From positions 1 through 64,000 of the forward strand of contig CALDTV010000007.1 of the NCBI GenBank assembly GCA_937923625.1: a stretch of DNA of 64,000 nucleotides, in the 5' to 3' direction. Origin of the DNA: an uncultured Alphaproteobacteria bacterium (GTDB lineage Bacteria; Pseudomonadota; Alphaproteobacteria; Micavibrionales; Micavibrionaceae). Below the pieces are notes generated by a model, which did no database searches, was not told where the DNA came from, and saw only the letters and a program-made list of their open reading frames with translations. Positions 62,865 to 64,000 of the stretch are shown one piece after another (position 1 is the first letter of the stretch; the number at the start of each line of letters is the position of its first letter). The position numbers and the translations under genes are program-made.

Positions 62865-64000
62865 AGATTTTTTGGTATCAAAAACCAATAACGCCCGCGC
62901 GATTTCATCTCGCCCGCCATTCGCTCGGCTTGTGCGCCATAACCCCAGAAGAAATCTCCGCGCACAGGGCCGCGTATTGCACCGCCCGTGTCTTGCGTCA
63001 CCATTAAACGATTAAGAGGCGCTTCTGCCGTAAGAGGATGTTCCACATTCAAAAAAACTGGCATGCCATATGGAATAATTGAACGATCAATTGCGAGCGA
63101 GCGCATAGGCGTTAACGCAATACCTTCACCGCCTTTTGGCCCCGCTGTTTTGAGCTCTGTGAAAAAGACATATGATTTATTTGTCTCCATGACTGATTGC
63201 GCTTGATCAGGATTATTAGCCAGCCAATCACGAATAGATTGCATAGAAACTTCGTCTTTGCTTAACGCACCATTTTTGACCAATTCACGACCAATCGCGT
63301 AATAAGGGTGGCCATTTTGCCCCGCATAACCCACGCGCATGAGTGATCCATCATCAAGCGTTACGACACCAGAGCCTTGTATCTGGACAAAAAATGCATC
63401 AATAGGGCTATCAAGCCATACCAAAGCTTTATCCTGACCTGCTGGTAATTTGCCTGCGGTAATATCAGCGTGGGTTTCATATGGCCGTAACTTGCCATTC
63501 ACAACACGCCCCGCGATGCGGCGGCCTTTTAAATCATCACGAAAGTCCCCCAGCTGCACCATCACCAAATCATCAGGGCGGGCGCGAAGTGGGTATTGAT
63601 AACGCCCTTGGCGCGTTCTTGAGCCCTTTAGGGAAGCTTCGTAATAGCCTGTGAAAAGACCTTGCGTGTTCGTGTCAGCATAGACCGCACGAGGCGTGAA
63701 ATATGTTTCAAAAAACTGACGTATTTCTAATGGGTTTGTTTGATCAATCCCGTCAAAACGGCGACAAGCAATTTGCCATTCCTGCGCCTTGCCAAATTTT
63801 TCATCTACACCAAATAAGGCTTGAGGGTTCTTCTTAAGAATCCGTGAACAGCTACGCTTATAAGCTTGGCCAAAATTTTGAAAATTATCCTCGTTCCAGC
63901 CTTTAAGCGCAGAAAATGAATCCTCAGCCAGCACCAAAGATGGTTTTGCATTTTCTAATTGTTTTAAAGAGTCTGTTGCTGGGCGCGGCGCAGAAACATT
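62861..64000 (-). CDS. mltA: Membrane-bound lytic murein transglycosylase A (5' end outside window)
   Basis: The frame is open to the right edge, so the true start and the signal or lipobox are outside; 379 codons are visible. The MltA barrel has FTGYYEASLKGSRTRQGRYQYPL (parts TGYYEASLKGSR and GRYQYPL), the LDSPIDAFFVQIQGSG region and the 3D domain ending VTQDTGGAIRGPVRGDFFWG (parts VTQDTGGAI and GDFFWGYG) with the catalytic aspartate in this area. It cleaves peptidoglycan glycan strands at the outer membrane. Confidence 0.95.
   Translation of the reverse strand, partial: NVSAPRPATDSLKQLENAKPSLVLAEDSFSALKGWNEDNFQNFGQAYKRSCSRILKKNPQALFGVDEKFGKAQEWQIACRRFDGIDQTNPLEIRQFFETYFTPRAVYADTNTQGLFTGYYEASLKGSRTRQGRYQYPLRARPDDLVMVQLGDFRDDLKGRRIAGRVVNGKLRPYETHADITAGKLPAGQDKALVWLDSPIDAFFVQIQGSGVVTLDDGSLMRVGYAGQNGHPYYAIGRELVKNGALSKDEVSMQSIRDWLANNPDQAQSVMETNKSYVFFTELKTAGPKGGEGIALTPMRSLAIDRSIIPYGMPVFLNVEHPLTAEAPLNRLMVTQDTGGAIRGPVRGDFFWGYGAQAERMAGEMKSRGRYWFLIPKNL

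Noticed and set aside
62861-63937. mltA starting at the TTG at 63937
   Set aside because: The frame stays open to 64000 and a signal peptide is missing, so the real start is outside the window.

Overview
The window looks like a piece of chromosome from an alphaproteobacterium of low-to-moderate GC content. Signs are the FYDLN-acid zinc-ribbon protein (9275-9673), the rpmH-rnpA-yidD-yidC-engB block, a UbiH-type hydroxylase, and a flgK promoter with a -24/-12 (sigma-54) layout next to an orphan sigma-54 activator gene. DAP synthesis, GlmU/GlmS, beta-oxidation and flagellar genes argue for a cell that makes its own envelope and swims. A Dot/Icm-type secretion system also suggests host- or prey-associated life. 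A Micavibrio-like lineage is a guess, not something the sequence proves.

Layout. 1-10260: the 3' end of tuf, then small genes (thioredoxin-like, a dead M32 peptidase homologue, a lipoprotein, a rhodanese, a transglutaminase-like protein), a tightly coupled leftward fatty-acid operon (thiolase, two conserved unknowns, FadN-like fusion), and the FYDLN protein. 10453-18479: glmU-glmS, an envelope pair (DUF3108, FemAB-like), yihY, dapD-dapE. 18689-25806: truA, fmt, def, rmuC, engB, yidC, yidD, rnpA and a 44-codon rpmH, all leftward from a near-consensus promoter at 25853-25881.

26189-57794 is dominated by a type IVB (Dot/Icm, IncI-like) secretion system in several blocks. A rightward gene encodes three tandem DotP/DotE-like membrane modules (26964-28769). 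A leftward operon holds icmD/dotP, icmJ/dotN, icmB/dotO and one unknown (34857-30100). Another leftward operon holds dotI, dotH, dotG and dotF (39812-35151). A third holds dotD, dotC, dotB, icmT and a TcpQ-like gene (55112-51445). A last leftward set encodes a DsbC/G-like isomerase, an unknown protein and a VirB1-like transglycosylase (57794-55283). The coupling complex (DotL, DotM, IcmS/W), DotA and DotU/IcmF are not in the window. flgK and flgL lie inside the cluster.

The most striking novelty is the rightward operon 40096-47472: five tandem, strongly related exported proteins of no family I recognise, joined by 4-base stop/start overlaps and starting back-to-back with dotI. Four carry an N-terminal cysteine cluster. 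They are candidate accessory or surface parts of the secretion machine, possibly matured by the DsbC/G-like protein.

57966-64000: lemA with an M48 protease, a Bax-inhibitor-1-like membrane protein, an orphan sigma-54 activator behind two palindromes, mscL, tRNA-Ala(GGC), a small unknown gene, and mltA, which runs off the right edge. No CRISPR array, insertion sequence, integrase or rRNA was seen.
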